DNA of 63,961 nt from an uncultured Bacteroides sp. (GTDB lineage Bacteria; Bacteroidota; Bacteroidia; Bacteroidales; Bacteroidaceae). The first letter of the stretch is position 1, and each line of letters starts with the position of its first letter. This document shows positions 18,484-27,114 of this stretch, in pieces. Both the position numbers and the translations under genes were made by a program. Below the pieces are notes generated by a model, which saw nothing but the letters and a program-made list of their open reading frames with translations, made no database searches and had not been told where the DNA came from. The stretch covers positions 1 to 63,961 of the forward strand of contig UQPQ01000011.1 in the NCBI GenBank assembly GCA_900542985.1, read 5' to 3'.

Positions 18484-19392
18484 ATGATATTAAAATGTAT
18501 TAAGACCGTCGCTGTAGCAGCTTTAGCTTTTGTTAGCTTAAATGCCTCAGGACAAGATTTGCTGGCGCGTCAAGCTCCAATTGACAGAAAATTAAAAGCT
18601 GTTGATTCTTTGGCTTTGGTTCGCCAGATTAAAGCAGAGCAAGCTGTATATCCAGCTTACACTCTTTATCCTAATTGGAGTAACGACCGTGTGCATGCTT
18701 ATGGTAATACTGTTCAGATTCCAGATAGTTTCCGTATTGATTTGACAGGCTTTTGTATGCCTACTACCCATACTAAAATCACATCTAAATGTGGTCCTCG
18801 TTGGCGTCGTATGCACAATGGACTTGATATTAAGGTCTATATTGGCGATACGATTCGTGCTGCTTTTGATGGTCGTGTGCGTATTGTGAAGTATGAGCGT
18901 CGTGGGTATGGAAAATACGTGGTCATTCGTCATGATAACGGATTGGAAACTATTTATGGCCATCTTTCTAAACAAATAGTCAAAGAAAATGAATATGTAA
19001 AGGCAGGTGATCCTATCGGTTTGGGAGGAAATACCGGACGTTCTACTGGTTCTCATTTGCATTTCGAGACTCGTTTCTTAGGTGAGGTAATTAATCCTGA
19101 GTTTATGTTTGATTTCCCAAAACAGGATATTGTTGCGGATAATTATTTGTTTGTTCGTGGGGCCAATCGTTATGATTGGCAGCGTAATCGTGCTTTAGCT
19201 GCTGTAAAGGCAGGAAAGTCGGGAGCTGCAGAAGCGGAGAAATCAGCTATTCGTTATCACAAGATTCGTAAGGGAGATACATTAGGTAAAGTATCTCGTT
19301 TGTACCATGTATCTATCGATCGTTTGTGTCAGATGAATGGTATTAAACGAACTACAACTTTGCGTATTGGTCAAGTGTTGAGATGCTCTTGA
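18484..19392 (+). CDS. M23 metallopeptidase with C-terminal LysM
   Basis: Predicted peptidoglycan endopeptidase acting in the periplasm. An in-frame ATG at 18373 exists, but the start at 18484 gives a proper signal peptide (MILKCIKTVAVAALAFVSLNASGQ). The M23/LytM domain has the zinc ligands His and Asp in HNGLD and the HLH pair in GSHLHFE. A LysM domain occupies the last 45 residues (RKGDTLGKVSRLYHVSIDRL). The length of 302 residues is ordinary for this architecture. Both metal motifs are intact, so an active enzyme rather than a regulator is expected. Confidence 0.9.
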   Translation: MILKCIKTVAVAALAFVSLNASGQDLLARQAPIDRKLKAVDSLALVRQIKAEQAVYPAYTLYPNWSNDRVHAYGNTVQIPDSFRIDLTGFCMPTTHTKITSKCGPRWRRMHNGLDIKVYIGDTIRAAFDGRVRIVKYERRGYGKYVVIRHDNGLETIYGHLSKQIVKENEYVKAGDPIGLGGNTGRSTGSHLHFETRFLGEVINPEFMFDFPKQDIVADNYLFVRGANRYDWQRNRALAAVKAGKSGAAEAEKSAIRYHKIRKGDTLGKVSRLYHVSIDRLCQMNGIKRTTTLRIGQVLRCS

Positions 19393-19425
19393 AATAAGGA
19401 AATTAATTAATCTGTATACATCTTT

Positions 19426-19489
19426 AAAATGTCATTCTGAATGATAGGTAAGCTTAATGCTTATGTTTTCTCTTTCAGAATGACATTTT
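19426..19489. terminator. 16-bp perfect inverted repeat, terminator
   Basis: The arms 19426-19441 and 19474-19489 are exact reverse complements; the right arm runs into T. A smaller hairpin (TAAGCTTAATGCTTA) sits in the loop. It closes the M23 gene. Confidence 0.8.
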
Positions 19490-19539
19490 TGTTTTGTGAT
19501 TTTCACGATTTGAAATGAGAATTTTTGCTGAAAAAACAG

Positions 19540-19547
19540 TAACTTTG
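19540..19547 (+). promoter_or_regulatory. Candidate -7 box for the DUF1599-tpiA cluster
   Basis: TAACTTTG fits TAnnTTTG, 21 nt before the DUF1599 start codon. Upstream TTTG words (19524, 19509) are not at the ideal spacing. Confidence 0.5.
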
Positions 19548-19567
19548 CTGCCTATTCGGAACGTATT

Positions 19568-20110
19568 ATGAAGGAAACAAAACAGCAGTTTGAACATATC
19601 ATTGCTATTTGCCGTGATTTGTTTGCCAAAAAATTACACGATTATGGGGCTGCATGGCGTATTATGCGTCCGTCGTCCGTTACTGATCAGATTTTTATTA
19701 AGGCAAATCGTATTCGTAGTATTGAAGTGAAAGGTGTAGCTTTGATTAACGAAGGCATACGCTCAGAGTTTATTGCTATTGTTAATTATGGTATTATTGG
19801 TTTAATTCAGTTGGAGTTAGGCTATTCGGATACAGAAGATCTGACAGAGCAACAAGCACTCGATTTGTATGACAAATATGCCAATCAGGCATTAGAGTTG
19901 ATGCTTGCCAAAAATCATGACTATGATGAAGCTTGGCGTAGCATGCGCATCACTTCATATACCGATTTAATTCTGATGAAGATATATCGGACCAAGCAGA
20001 TTGAATCGTTGAGTGGAGCTACGCTGGTGTCTGAAGGTGTAGATGCCAATTATATGGATATGATAAATTATTCAGTTTTCGGATTGATTAAAATAGAATT
20101 TGGAGAATAA
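19568..20110 (+). CDS. DUF1599 protein with two tandem domain copies
   Basis: 180 residues built from an internal duplication. Copy 1 has HDYGAAWRIMRPSSVTDQ (24-41) and NEGIRSEFIAIVNYGIIGLI (61-80). Copy 2 has HDYDEAWRSMRITSYTDL (117-134) and SEGVDANYMDMINYSVFGLI (155-174). The offset is about 93 residues. DUF1599 has been proposed by comparative genomics to be a nucleotide-modification-associated domain, often near phage-type DNA-modifying genes; here it stands in a conserved housekeeping neighbourhood instead. Function is not established. The next gene overlaps its end by 11 nt. Confidence 0.85.
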   Translation: MKETKQQFEHIIAICRDLFAKKLHDYGAAWRIMRPSSVTDQIFIKANRIRSIEVKGVALINEGIRSEFIAIVNYGIIGLIQLELGYSDTEDLTEQQALDLYDKYANQALELMLAKNHDYDEAWRSMRITSYTDLILMKIYRTKQIESLSGATLVSEGVDANYMDMINYSVFGLIKIEFGE

Positions 20111-21422
20111 GCGTTTACATATAGCTGTTTTAGTTTGGACAAATTTTTGCCGGTTTCTGTTAGCACTAGTCTTTATTTTTTCCGGTTTTGTCAAGGCCAA
20201 TGATCCTTTAGGTACAGTTTACAAGATTACAGATTACTTAGAGGCATGGGGTATAGTCGATCTTGTCCCTAATGCATTGGTCTATTTAGCCTCTATGCTC
20301 ATGGGGATGGTCGAATTCACCTTGGGTATTTATTTGCTTTTTGGAATTCGTAGTCGTATCGCTTCCTCACTGGTTCTTCTTTTGATGTCAGTGATGACTC
20401 CTTTAACGTTATGGCTGGCTATTGAAAATCCAATTTCAGATTGTGGCTGTTTTGGTGACGCTATCGTTTTAACAAACTGGGAAACATTTGGAAAGAATAT
20501 TGTATTGTTACTTGCTGCTATTTCTGTTTTTAAGTGGAGAAAGCAGATTTTTCAGCTGGTCACAAGCAAAGTCGACTGGTTAGTTGCTTTATACAGTACG
20601 GTATTTATTGTTTTCTATACATTTTTCTGCATTAGCAAGTTGCCTGTTTTTGATTTTCGTCCTTATCATGTTGGAGCTGATATACGAAAAGGTATGGAAA
20701 TACCAAAAGGAGAAAAGCCTACTACCTATGAGACAACTTTTATTTATGCTAAAAATGGAGTAGAGAAGGAGTTTACTATAGATAATTTTCCGGCATCAGA
20801 TAGTACGTGGGTTTTCGTAGATTCTCGCACTCGTGTAAAAGAGAAAGGATATGAACCTCCTATTCATGATTTCTCTATAGTTTCACAGGAAGATGGAACA
20901 GATTTGACTGATGTAATATTGGATGATGAAAATTATACTTTTTTGTTGGTATCTCCTCGATTGTCTACGGCCGATGACAGTAACATTGATTTGATAAATG
21001 AGGTATACGATTATAGCTTAGAACATGGTTATCGTTTTTTTTGTGTGACAGCTTCATCAGATGAAGATATTGCTATGTGGCAAGAGTATACTGGAGCAGA
21101 ATATCCTTTTGCTTTAATGGATGATATCACACTGAAGACTATGATTCGATCTAATCCAGGTTTGATGTTGCTGAAAAAGGGAATTGTCATCAATAAATGG
21201 AGTGATGGGGATTTGCCCGATGAGTATCAATTGAACGCATCGCTGGAAAACTTACCGATAGGGCAGTTGAACAGAAAAACAGTAATTCATAAAATTGTAG
21301 AGGTTGTGGCATGGTTTGTGGCTCCTCTTTTACTGTTGACTTTATCTGATCTGGCTTGGCTTAATTATCGTAACCAGAAAATGAAGCAGAAAGAAAAAGG
21401 CAAAGAGGAAAAAGCAAACTAA
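20100..21422 (+). CDS. MauE/DoxX-like membrane protein with degenerate thioredoxin-like domain (BT_3928 family)
   Basis: 440 residues. Four to five membrane helices (about 10-175) carry the conserved motif ISDCGCFGD typical of MauE/DoxX-like proteins. A soluble region (about 190-395) resembles a thioredoxin-like fold but has no CxxC. One more helix (about 400-420) and a Lys/Glu-rich tail follow. The best start is TTG at 20100, overlapping the DUF1599 gene; no ATG lies close enough to keep the first helix, and the overlap suggests translational coupling. It sits 59 bp upstream of tpiA, as I recall for B. thetaiotaomicron BT_3928. A redox or envelope role is possible but unproven. Confidence 0.75.
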   Translation: MENKRLHIAVLVWTNFCRFLLALVFIFSGFVKANDPLGTVYKITDYLEAWGIVDLVPNALVYLASMLMGMVEFTLGIYLLFGIRSRIASSLVLLLMSVMTPLTLWLAIENPISDCGCFGDAIVLTNWETFGKNIVLLLAAISVFKWRKQIFQLVTSKVDWLVALYSTVFIVFYTFFCISKLPVFDFRPYHVGADIRKGMEIPKGEKPTTYETTFIYAKNGVEKEFTIDNFPASDSTWVFVDSRTRVKEKGYEPPIHDFSIVSQEDGTDLTDVILDDENYTFLLVSPRLSTADDSNIDLINEVYDYSLEHGYRFFCVTASSDEDIAMWQEYTGAEYPFALMDDITLKTMIRSNPGLMLLKKGIVINKWSDGDLPDEYQLNASLENLPIGQLNRKTVIHKIVEVVAWFVAPLLLLTLSDLAWLNYRNQKMKQKEKGKEEKAN

Positions 21423-21481
21423 GTTTAAGTGAAAGTATATAATAAACCAATTTGATATATTAATTTTAAAATTTAAACGAA

Positions 21482-22237
21482 ATGAGAAAAAACATTGTAG
21501 CAGGTAACTGGAAAATGAACAAGAACCTGCAAGAAGGTATTGCTTTGGCAAAAGAATTGAACGCAGCTTTGGCTGCAGACAAACCTAACTGCGACGTAAT
21601 CATCTGTACTCCGTTCATCCACCTGGCTTCTGTAACTCCTATCGTTGACAAAGCTGTAATCGGTGTAGGTGCAGAAAACTGTGCAGACAAAGTTTCAGGT
21701 GCTTATACTGGTGAAGTTTCTGCAGAAATGGTTGCTTCAACAGGTGCAGAATATGTAATCTTGGGTCACTCTGAACGTCGTGCTTACTATCACGAAACAG
21801 TAGAAATTTTGGAAGAAAAAGTAAAATTGGCTTTGGCTAACAACTTGAAACCTATCTTCTGTATTGGTGAAGTTTTGGAAGAACGTGAAGCTAACAAGCA
21901 GAACGAAGTTGTAGAAGCACAGTTGGCTTCTGTATTCTCTTTGTCTGCTGAAGATTTCGGTAAAGTAATCTTGGCTTACGAACCAGTTTGGGCTATCGGT
22001 ACAGGTAAGACTGCTACTCCTGCTCAGGCTCAGGAAATCCACGCTCACATCCGTTCTTTGGTTGCTGCTAAATATGGCCAGGAAGTTGCTGAAAATACTT
22101 CTATCTTGTACGGTGGTAGCTGCAAACCTTCAAATGCAAAAGAATTGTTTGCTAACCCAGACGTTGACGGTGGTTTGATTGGTGGTGCTGCTTTGAAAGT
22201 AGAAGACTTCAAAGGCATTATCGATGCATTTAAATAA
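21482..22237 (+). CDS. tpiA: Triosephosphate isomerase
   Basis: Cytoplasmic glycolytic enzyme interconverting dihydroxyacetone phosphate and glyceraldehyde 3-phosphate. The 251-residue TIM barrel has the substrate-binding NWKMN (residues 9-13, Lys11), the catalytic His in ILGHSERR and the catalytic Glu in [14 protein letters not shown], plus the C-terminal phosphate loop [18 protein letters not shown]. Codon choice (frequent AAC, GAA, GGT) differs visibly from its neighbours and suggests strong expression. A strong terminator follows. Confidence 0.98.
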   Translation: MRKNIVAGNWKMNKNLQEGIALAKELNAALAADKPNCDVIICTPFIHLASVTPIVDKAVIGVGAENCADKVSGAYTGEVSAEMVASTGAEYVILGHSERRAYYHETVEILEEKVKLALANNLKPIFCIGEVLEEREANKQNEVVEAQLASVFSLSAEDFGKVILAYEPVWAIGTGKTATPAQAQEIHAHIRSLVAAKYGQEVAENTSILYGGSCKPSNAKELFANPDVDGGLIGGAALKVEDFKGIIDAFK

Positions 22238-22254
22238 TTAACCGAATCTTTTTC

Positions 22255-22298
22255 CCTCCTTCTTCCTCTTTTGGGAAGAGGAAGAAGGAGGATTTTTA
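22255..22298 (+). terminator. Strong terminator after tpiA
   Basis: A perfect 16-bp stem (22255-22270 with 22276-22291) with a 5-nt loop (TTGGG) is followed by ATTTTTATT. Confidence 0.95.
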
Positions 22299-22320
22299 TT
22301 AACTATCTACAAAACCGGTA

Positions 22321-22779
22321 ATGATGAGATACATCTTATTCTTTATATCCTTTCTTTGGGCAGGTATGTTGAGTGCTCAGACTATTGTAGAAAGCCTTGA
22401 ACAGAAGCGTCCCGGAGAAGGTACGGTAACTATTCATCAGAGTGCGCAGATTAAGGCTTTGATAGGGTTACGTTATGTTCCTTCTACTGCTGCAGGTACT
22501 CAGAAGGCTTTGAAAACACGTGGATTTCGTGTACAGGTGTATGCTGGAAACAATTCGCGTATAGCACGTAATGAAGCACATGCGGTAGCGGAAAAGATGA
22601 AAGAATTATTTCCGGATATGCCGGTATATACATATTTTCAGTCTCCCCGCTGGCTTTGCCGGGTTGGCGATTTTAAAAGTATAGAAGAAGCGCATGTGGC
22701 AATGCGCAAACTGAAAGCAAGTGGAGAGTTTAAAGAAGCTGCAATAGTGCAGGAAATAATTAATATCTCGTTAGAATAA
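22321..22779 (+). CDS. SPOR domain envelope protein
   Basis: 152 residues with an N-terminal signal (about residues 1-20, ending LSAQ) and a C-terminal SPOR domain from about residue 70 ([21 protein letters not shown] ... [14 protein letters not shown]). SPOR domains bind glycan strands stripped of stem peptides, at division sites. A second ATG directly follows the first. Its stop codon shares one base with the folE start, so the two are probably co-translated. Confidence 0.88.
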   Translation: MMRYILFFISFLWAGMLSAQTIVESLEQKRPGEGTVTIHQSAQIKALIGLRYVPSTAAGTQKALKTRGFRVQVYAGNNSRIARNEAHAVAEKMKELFPDMPVYTYFQSPRWLCRVGDFKSIEEAHVAMRKLKASGEFKEAAIVQEIINISLE

Positions 22780-23372
22780 TGATTGATACGAATTTACTGA
22801 GTTTTCCTGAGGAAAAGGTACAGAAGCTGATGGCACATTATAAGGAGATTCTAGCCTTGTTGGGAGAAGATCCTGAACGTGAAGGATTGTTGAAAACACC
22901 GGAACGAGTTGCTAAGGCCATGCTGACTTTGACTCGAGGATATGAAGTTGATCCGAAAGCTGTATTGAGTGCAGCCAAATTTAAGGAAGAATATCGCCAG
23001 ATGGTAATTGTAAAGGACATTGATTTCTTTTCAATGTGCGAGCATCATATGCTTCCTTTCTATGGAAAAGCTCATGTAGCTTATATTCCAAACGGATATA
23101 TTACCGGATTAAGCAAGATTGCTCGTGTAGTAGATATCTTTTCGCATCGCCTGCAGGTACAAGAACGTATGACATTGCAGATAAAGGAATGTATACAGGA
23201 AACCTTGAACCCTTTGGGAGTGATGGTAGTGGTAGAAGCAAAGCATATGTGTATGCAGATGCGTGGAGTAGAAAAGCAGAATTCTGTAACTACTACTTCT
23301 GATTTTACCGGAGCTTTCAATCAGGCCAAGACGCGTGAAGAGTTTATGAATCTGATTCGGAGAGGTTATTAA
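22779..23372 (+). CDS. folE: GTP cyclohydrolase I
   Basis: First enzyme of tetrahydrofolate/pteridine synthesis, converting GTP to dihydroneopterin triphosphate. The 197-residue protein has the zinc ligands Cys87 and His90 in [11 protein letters not shown] and Cys158 in [11 protein letters not shown], with the downstream signature [19 protein letters not shown]. Length is typical of the type IA enzyme. The start overlaps the stop of the SPOR gene by one base. Confidence 0.97.
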   Translation: MIDTNLLSFPEEKVQKLMAHYKEILALLGEDPEREGLLKTPERVAKAMLTLTRGYEVDPKAVLSAAKFKEEYRQMVIVKDIDFFSMCEHHMLPFYGKAHVAYIPNGYITGLSKIARVVDIFSHRLQVQERMTLQIKECIQETLNPLGVMVVVEAKHMCMQMRGVEKQNSVTTTSDFTGAFNQAKTREEFMNLIRRGY

Positions 23373-23386
23373 GCCTCTCTTTTTTT
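23360..23386 (+). terminator. Terminator overlapping the folE stop codon
   Basis: GAGAGG (23360-23365) pairs with CCTCTC (23374-23379) around the stop codon, followed by seven T. Confidence 0.8.
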
Positions 23387-23426
23387 ATGCCATCAGATTT
23401 GCAACTGAATTGCATAGTATATTCCT

Positions 23427-23434
23427 TATCTTTG
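23427..23434 (+). promoter_or_regulatory. Bacteroidota -7 box for the Fur-family gene
   Basis: TATCTTTG, with a TTTG at 23398-23401 that is somewhat too far upstream (25 nt). It lies within the longest reading frame and supports the start at 23452 rather than 23410. Confidence 0.65.
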
Positions 23435-23451
23435 CAAAAAGAGTCAGTCAG

Positions 23452-23892
23452 ATGAACGAAGTTTCTTTTTATATACAACGCTTGGAAAAAAAGCAGATTA
23501 AGCCTACTGCTGTGCGTATTTTGGTACTGCGTACCCTGATGGAGAGTTCGTATGCCTTGTCTTTGTCTGAGTTGGAAGAACAGCTGGTTACTGTAGATAA
23601 GTCGACTATTTTCCGTACATTAAATTTGTTTTTGGCACATCATTTGGTACACGAGATGGAAGATGGAAGCGGTTCGTCCAAATATGAGGTATGCGAGAAT
23701 GAAGATTCTTGTAGTATCGAAGATATGCATGTCCATTTTTATTGCGAACGGTGTCATCGTACCTTCTGTTTTAAGAATATCCAGATTCCATTAATCAGCC
23801 TTCCCGAAAATTTCCGTATGCAAAGTGTCAATTATATGATAAAAGGTATATGTGACAATTGCATAAAAAAAACAGACCCGACAGAAGATTAA
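23452..23892 (+). CDS. Fur-family metal-responsive repressor
   Basis: 146 residues: winged helix (about 10-75, with DKSTIFRTLNLF as recognition region) and a dimerisation domain. The structural zinc site is complete: Cys98/Cys101 (YCERCH) and Cys134/Cys137 (GICDNC). His93 and His95 (DMHVHF) are candidate regulatory-metal ligands. The start at 23452 is chosen because a -7 promoter box occupies the upstream extension. Whether it senses iron, zinc or peroxide cannot be decided from sequence; the compact form resembles Zur/Fur-like proteins of Bacteroidales. Confidence 0.85.
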   Translation: MNEVSFYIQRLEKKQIKPTAVRILVLRTLMESSYALSLSELEEQLVTVDKSTIFRTLNLFLAHHLVHEMEDGSGSSKYEVCENEDSCSIEDMHVHFYCERCHRTFCFKNIQIPLISLPENFRMQSVNYMIKGICDNCIKKTDPTED

Positions 23893-23913
23893 CTTCTCTT
23901 TCCATCAGGTCTG
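23873..23913. terminator. Weak bidirectional hairpin between convergent genes
   Basis: CAGACC (23873-23878) pairs with GGTCTG (23908-23913), with a short inner GAAG/CTTC stem and A/T runs on both sides. It lies between the convergent Fur-family gene and uvrA. Confidence 0.4.
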
Positions 23914-23928
23914 CTTGCTTATTCTGTT

Positions 23929-26697
23929 TTACATTTTCTCTGCCAGATACTGGCCGGTATAGGAGGCACCACATTGTGCTACTTCTTCTGGAGTACCGGC
24001 AATTACCAGATTACCTCCCTTGTCTCCTCCTTCCGGACCTAAATCTATAATGTAGTCAGCACATTTAATAACATCCATATTATGCTCGATAATCACTACC
24101 GTATGTCCCCGGCTGATTAGCGAATCGAAAGCTTCCAACAGTTTCTTGATGTCATGGAAATGAAGTCCGGTTGTGGGTTCATCGAATACGAAAATAGTTG
24201 GTTGAGCCTTTTCTATACTGAGGAAATAAGCCAGTTTTACGCGCTGATTCTCTCCCCCTGATAGGGTAGACGATGACTGTCCCAGCTTGATGTAACCTAA
24301 TCCCACCTCTTGTAATGGAAGGAGTTTCTTTACGATTTTTTTCTGTTTATGCTCTGTAAAGAACTCGATGGCCTGGTTTACAGTCATTTCCAATATATCA
24401 TAAATGTTTTTGCCTTCATAACACACTTCCAGGGTTTCATTTTTGAACCGTTTTCCGTGGCACGATTCGCATTCCAGTACAAGGTCGGCCATAAACTGCA
24501 TTTCTACGGTAACGGTACCTTCTCCCTTACACTCTTCACAGCGTCCGCCTTCGGTGTTGAAAGAAAAATAACCGGCTGAATATCCCATTTGTTTGGAAAG
24601 AGGCTGTTCGGCAAACAGTTTACGTATTTCATCGTAAGCTTTGATATAGGTTACGGGGTTACTGCGCGAAGATTTTCCGATGGGGTTCTGGTCGACAAAC
24701 TCAATATCTTTTATCATCGACAGGTCACCTTCCATAGAAATAAATTCTCCCGGACGGTCTGTGGCTTCGCTAAACTCTCTTTTCAGTGCCTTGTAGAAAA
24801 TATCGCGTACCAGCGTACTTTTACCCGAGCCGCTTACTCCGGTAACTACAGTCATCACGTTCAGCGGAAAGCGTACATCAATGCCTTTCAGGTTGTTTTC
24901 GCGGGCTCCTTTTATTTCGATGTAATTATTCCATGAGCGGTGTGTAAGCGGACGGTCGATGGTTTCTTCTCCCAGTAAGTACTTTACAGTATAACTGTTG
25001 CTTCCTTTCTGTAAGTCTTTCATATCACCCTGGTATACGATTTCACCTCCCAGGCGTCCGGCTTTCGGACCGATGTCGATGATATAGTCTGCAGCACGGA
25101 TAATTTCTTCATCGTGCTCTACCACTACTACCGTATTGCCTAATTCCTGCAGCTGACGCAATACTTTCACCAGACGGTCTGTGTCACGGCTGTGCAGACC
25201 GATACTGGGTTCGTCTAAGATGTATAGCGAACCTACCAGACTGCTTCCCAATGAGGTAGCCAAGTTGATACGCTGGCTTTCTCCACCCGAAAGTGAGTTA
25301 CTCAGACGGTTCAGTGTCAGATAGCCTAATCCTACATCGAGCAGGAAGTTGATACGGTTGTTTATTTCATTCAGAAGACGACGTGCGATAGCCGCATCGT
25401 GCTCGTTCAACTGTAGGGTGCGGAAGAACTCTTTCAAGTCGTAGATAGGCATCTCTACCAGTTCGGCAATGGAGCGTCCGCCTACTTTTACATAAAAAGC
25501 TTCTTTTTTCAACCGGCTTCCCTGACATTCGGGGCAAACCGTTTTTCCTCTATAGCGTGCCAGCATTACACGATACTGGATTTTATATTGATTTTCTTCC
25601 AGCATACGGAAGAAAGAGTCGATACAGACTTTCTCTCTCGGACCATGCCACAGATAGTCTTTCTGCTCTTTAGTAAGTTCGTAGTATGGTGTAAATATCG
25701 GGAAATCGTGTGCCGGCGCTTCGCGTAGAAACTCTGTCAGCCATTCTCCCATTTTTTCTCCTCTCCAGCACATCACCGCACCATCGTATACACTCAGTGC
25801 ACGATTGGGGATGACAAGATGCTCGTCTATACCAATAACTTTTCCGAATCCTTCGCAGGTAGGGCAGGCACCAACAGGTGAGTTGAATGAGAACATCTGG
25901 TCGGTGGGTTCTTCGAAAGTAATACCGTCCGCTTCAAATTTGGTGCTGAAACGGTGTAGACGGGATTCCTCACCAGCCGGATAGAAACGTAGCATACATG
26001 CACCATTACCTTCGAACATAGCAGTTTCTGCAGAATCGGTCAGTCTGCTCACGGCATCTTTGCTGTCGTCGCAACTCATGCGGTCTACCAGCAGATATAC
26101 AGTATCTTCCTCTTTGTATTGATATTCATCGATGCGAATCATTTCGCCATTGACTTCCAGTCGGGTGAATCCCTGCTTCATGTCAATTTCAATCTGTTCG
26201 GCTATCGTACGTCCTTCTCTCGGACAAATAGGAGTCAGTACTGTGTATCGTGTACCTTTAGGGTATGATAACATGCAATTGACAATATCCTCCGGGCTGT
26301 CTTTCTTGACTTCCTGTCCGCTTACAGGCGAGAAAGTATGTCCTACGCGGGCAAAAAGCAGACGCAGGTATTCGTATATTTCAGTCGATGTACCGACGGT
26401 TGAACGGGGATTGCGGCTGATAACCTTTTGTTCGATGGCAATAGCGGGCGGAATCCCTTTGATGAAGTCACATTCCGGTTTGCTCATTCGTCCCAAGAAC
26501 TGGCGGGCATACGAAGATAAGCTTTCTACATAGCGACGCTGGCCTTCGGCATACAGGGTATCGAAAGCAAGAGAAGACTTACCGGAACCGGACAGTCCTG
26601 TAATGACTACCAGCTTATTTCTTGGAATGTCTACATCAATGTTTTTCAGGTTGTTTACCTTAGCTCCTTTGATGGATATATATTTACTGTCGGACAT
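23929..26697 (-). CDS. uvrA: Excinuclease ABC subunit A
   Basis: Damage-recognition ATPase of nucleotide excision repair. 922 residues from the chosen start (MSDSKYISIKGAKVNNLKN). Two ABC modules: Walker A GLSGSGKS (34-41) and GVSGSGKST, signatures SGGESQRINLA and SGGENQRVKLA. Zinc modules CPTC, CPEC and CEEC...CESC are present. A longer in-frame start at 26799 is rejected because a full promoter lies between 26727 and 26758. Confidence 0.98.
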   Translation of the reverse strand: MSDSKYISIKGAKVNNLKNIDVDIPRNKLVVITGLSGSGKSSLAFDTLYAEGQRRYVESLSSYARQFLGRMSKPECDFIKGIPPAIAIEQKVISRNPRSTVGTSTEIYEYLRLLFARVGHTFSPVSGQEVKKDSPEDIVNCMLSYPKGTRYTVLTPICPREGRTIAEQIEIDMKQGFTRLEVNGEMIRIDEYQYKEEDTVYLLVDRMSCDDSKDAVSRLTDSAETAMFEGNGACMLRFYPAGEESRLHRFSTKFEADGITFEEPTDQMFSFNSPVGACPTCEGFGKVIGIDEHLVIPNRALSVYDGAVMCWRGEKMGEWLTEFLREAPAHDFPIFTPYYELTKEQKDYLWHGPREKVCIDSFFRMLEENQYKIQYRVMLARYRGKTVCPECQGSRLKKEAFYVKVGGRSIAELVEMPIYDLKEFFRTLQLNEHDAAIARRLLNEINNRINFLLDVGLGYLTLNRLSNSLSGGESQRINLATSLGSSLVGSLYILDEPSIGLHSRDTDRLVKVLRQLQELGNTVVVVEHDEEIIRAADYIIDIGPKAGRLGGEIVYQGDMKDLQKGSNSYTVKYLLGEETIDRPLTHRSWNNYIEIKGARENNLKGIDVRFPLNVMTVVTGVSGSGKSTLVRDIFYKALKREFSEATDRPGEFISMEGDLSMIKDIEFVDQNPIGKSSRSNPVTYIKAYDEIRKLFAEQPLSKQMGYSAGYFSFNTEGGRCEECKGEGTVTVEMQFMADLVLECESCHGKRFKNETLEVCYEGKNIYDILEMTVNQAIEFFTEHKQKKIVKKLLPLQEVGLGYIKLGQSSSTLSGGENQRVKLAYFLSIEKAQPTIFVFDEPTTGLHFHDIKKLLEAFDSLISRGHTVVIIEHNMDVIKCADYIIDLGPEGGDKGGNLVIAGTPEEVAQCGASYTGQYLAEKM

Positions 26698-26726
26698 ACT
26701 AATAGAATGGTATAAATTGTAATATG

Positions 26727-26758
26727 CAAAGATACGCAAAGGCGAGTGGAGAGACAAA
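26727..26758 (-). promoter_or_regulatory. uvrA promoter
   Basis: On the minus strand: TTTG (26758-26755), 20-nt spacer, TATCTTTG (26734-26727). Both boxes are perfect matches. The predicted leader is about 25 nt. No LexA-like dyad was noticed. Confidence 0.85.
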
Positions 26759-27004
26759 CGAAAAACAGAGTTTTTCAGTTTGGCTATCCCGAGCTGCATT
26801 CTGTCTTATTGAAAGATAGCGAAAGGTGAGGGCAGAGGCAAGCGAAAACTAAGTTTTATTGGTTTGCAATCCTTGTATCATTATTTGTATCCGTGCCAAT
26901 AACTCGTATCAGCAATAGAAGAGGTGTCTTGTTTTTTCCAGACAGGAAAGGCTGTTTTGAATTCACCTTATGGATATCAAGAGAGAAAGGGATTGTTTTA
27001 AAAT
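26759..27004. other. Non-coding stretch upstream of uvrA
   Basis: No gene seen. It contains CCTTGTATCATT (about 26871-26882), the exact reverse complement of a word in array B at 44958-44969, but no regular periodicity could be followed here. Confidence 0.35.
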
Positions 27005-27088
27005 CGGCGTCGTTGAATGTAAAAACGCCGTTGTTGAATGTATAGCCAACGACGTCGGCTACACAACCGACGTCGTTGGCTATAATGT
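27005..27088. repeat. Four tandem 21-nt units with palindromic core (array L1)
   Basis: Units start at 27005, 27026, 27047 and 27068. With the four units at 59272-59355 they share a 16-nt core CRRCGWCGTYGRNTRT and a free 5-nt spacer. Over the eight units, positions 1, 5, 8, 11 and 14 are invariant and positions 4, 7, 9 and 16 agree in seven. The first 11 nt are nearly self-complementary (for example CGACGTCGTTG/CAACGACGTCG). Units 3 and 4 together form an 18-bp perfect inverted repeat (27041-27058 with 27067-27084). No fifth unit fits on either side. Confidence 0.75.
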
Positions 27089-27114
27089 ATGAATGAGACT
27101 ATGATTTTAAGGAA

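Noticed and set aside
26698..26799. Longer N-terminus for uvrA
   Set aside because: A perfect Bacteroidota promoter lies inside this extension and the known UvrA N-terminus begins at MSDSKYISIKG.
27005..27088. CRISPR array
   Set aside because: Cores are only 16 nt and degenerate, spacers are 5 nt, and there are no cas genes.
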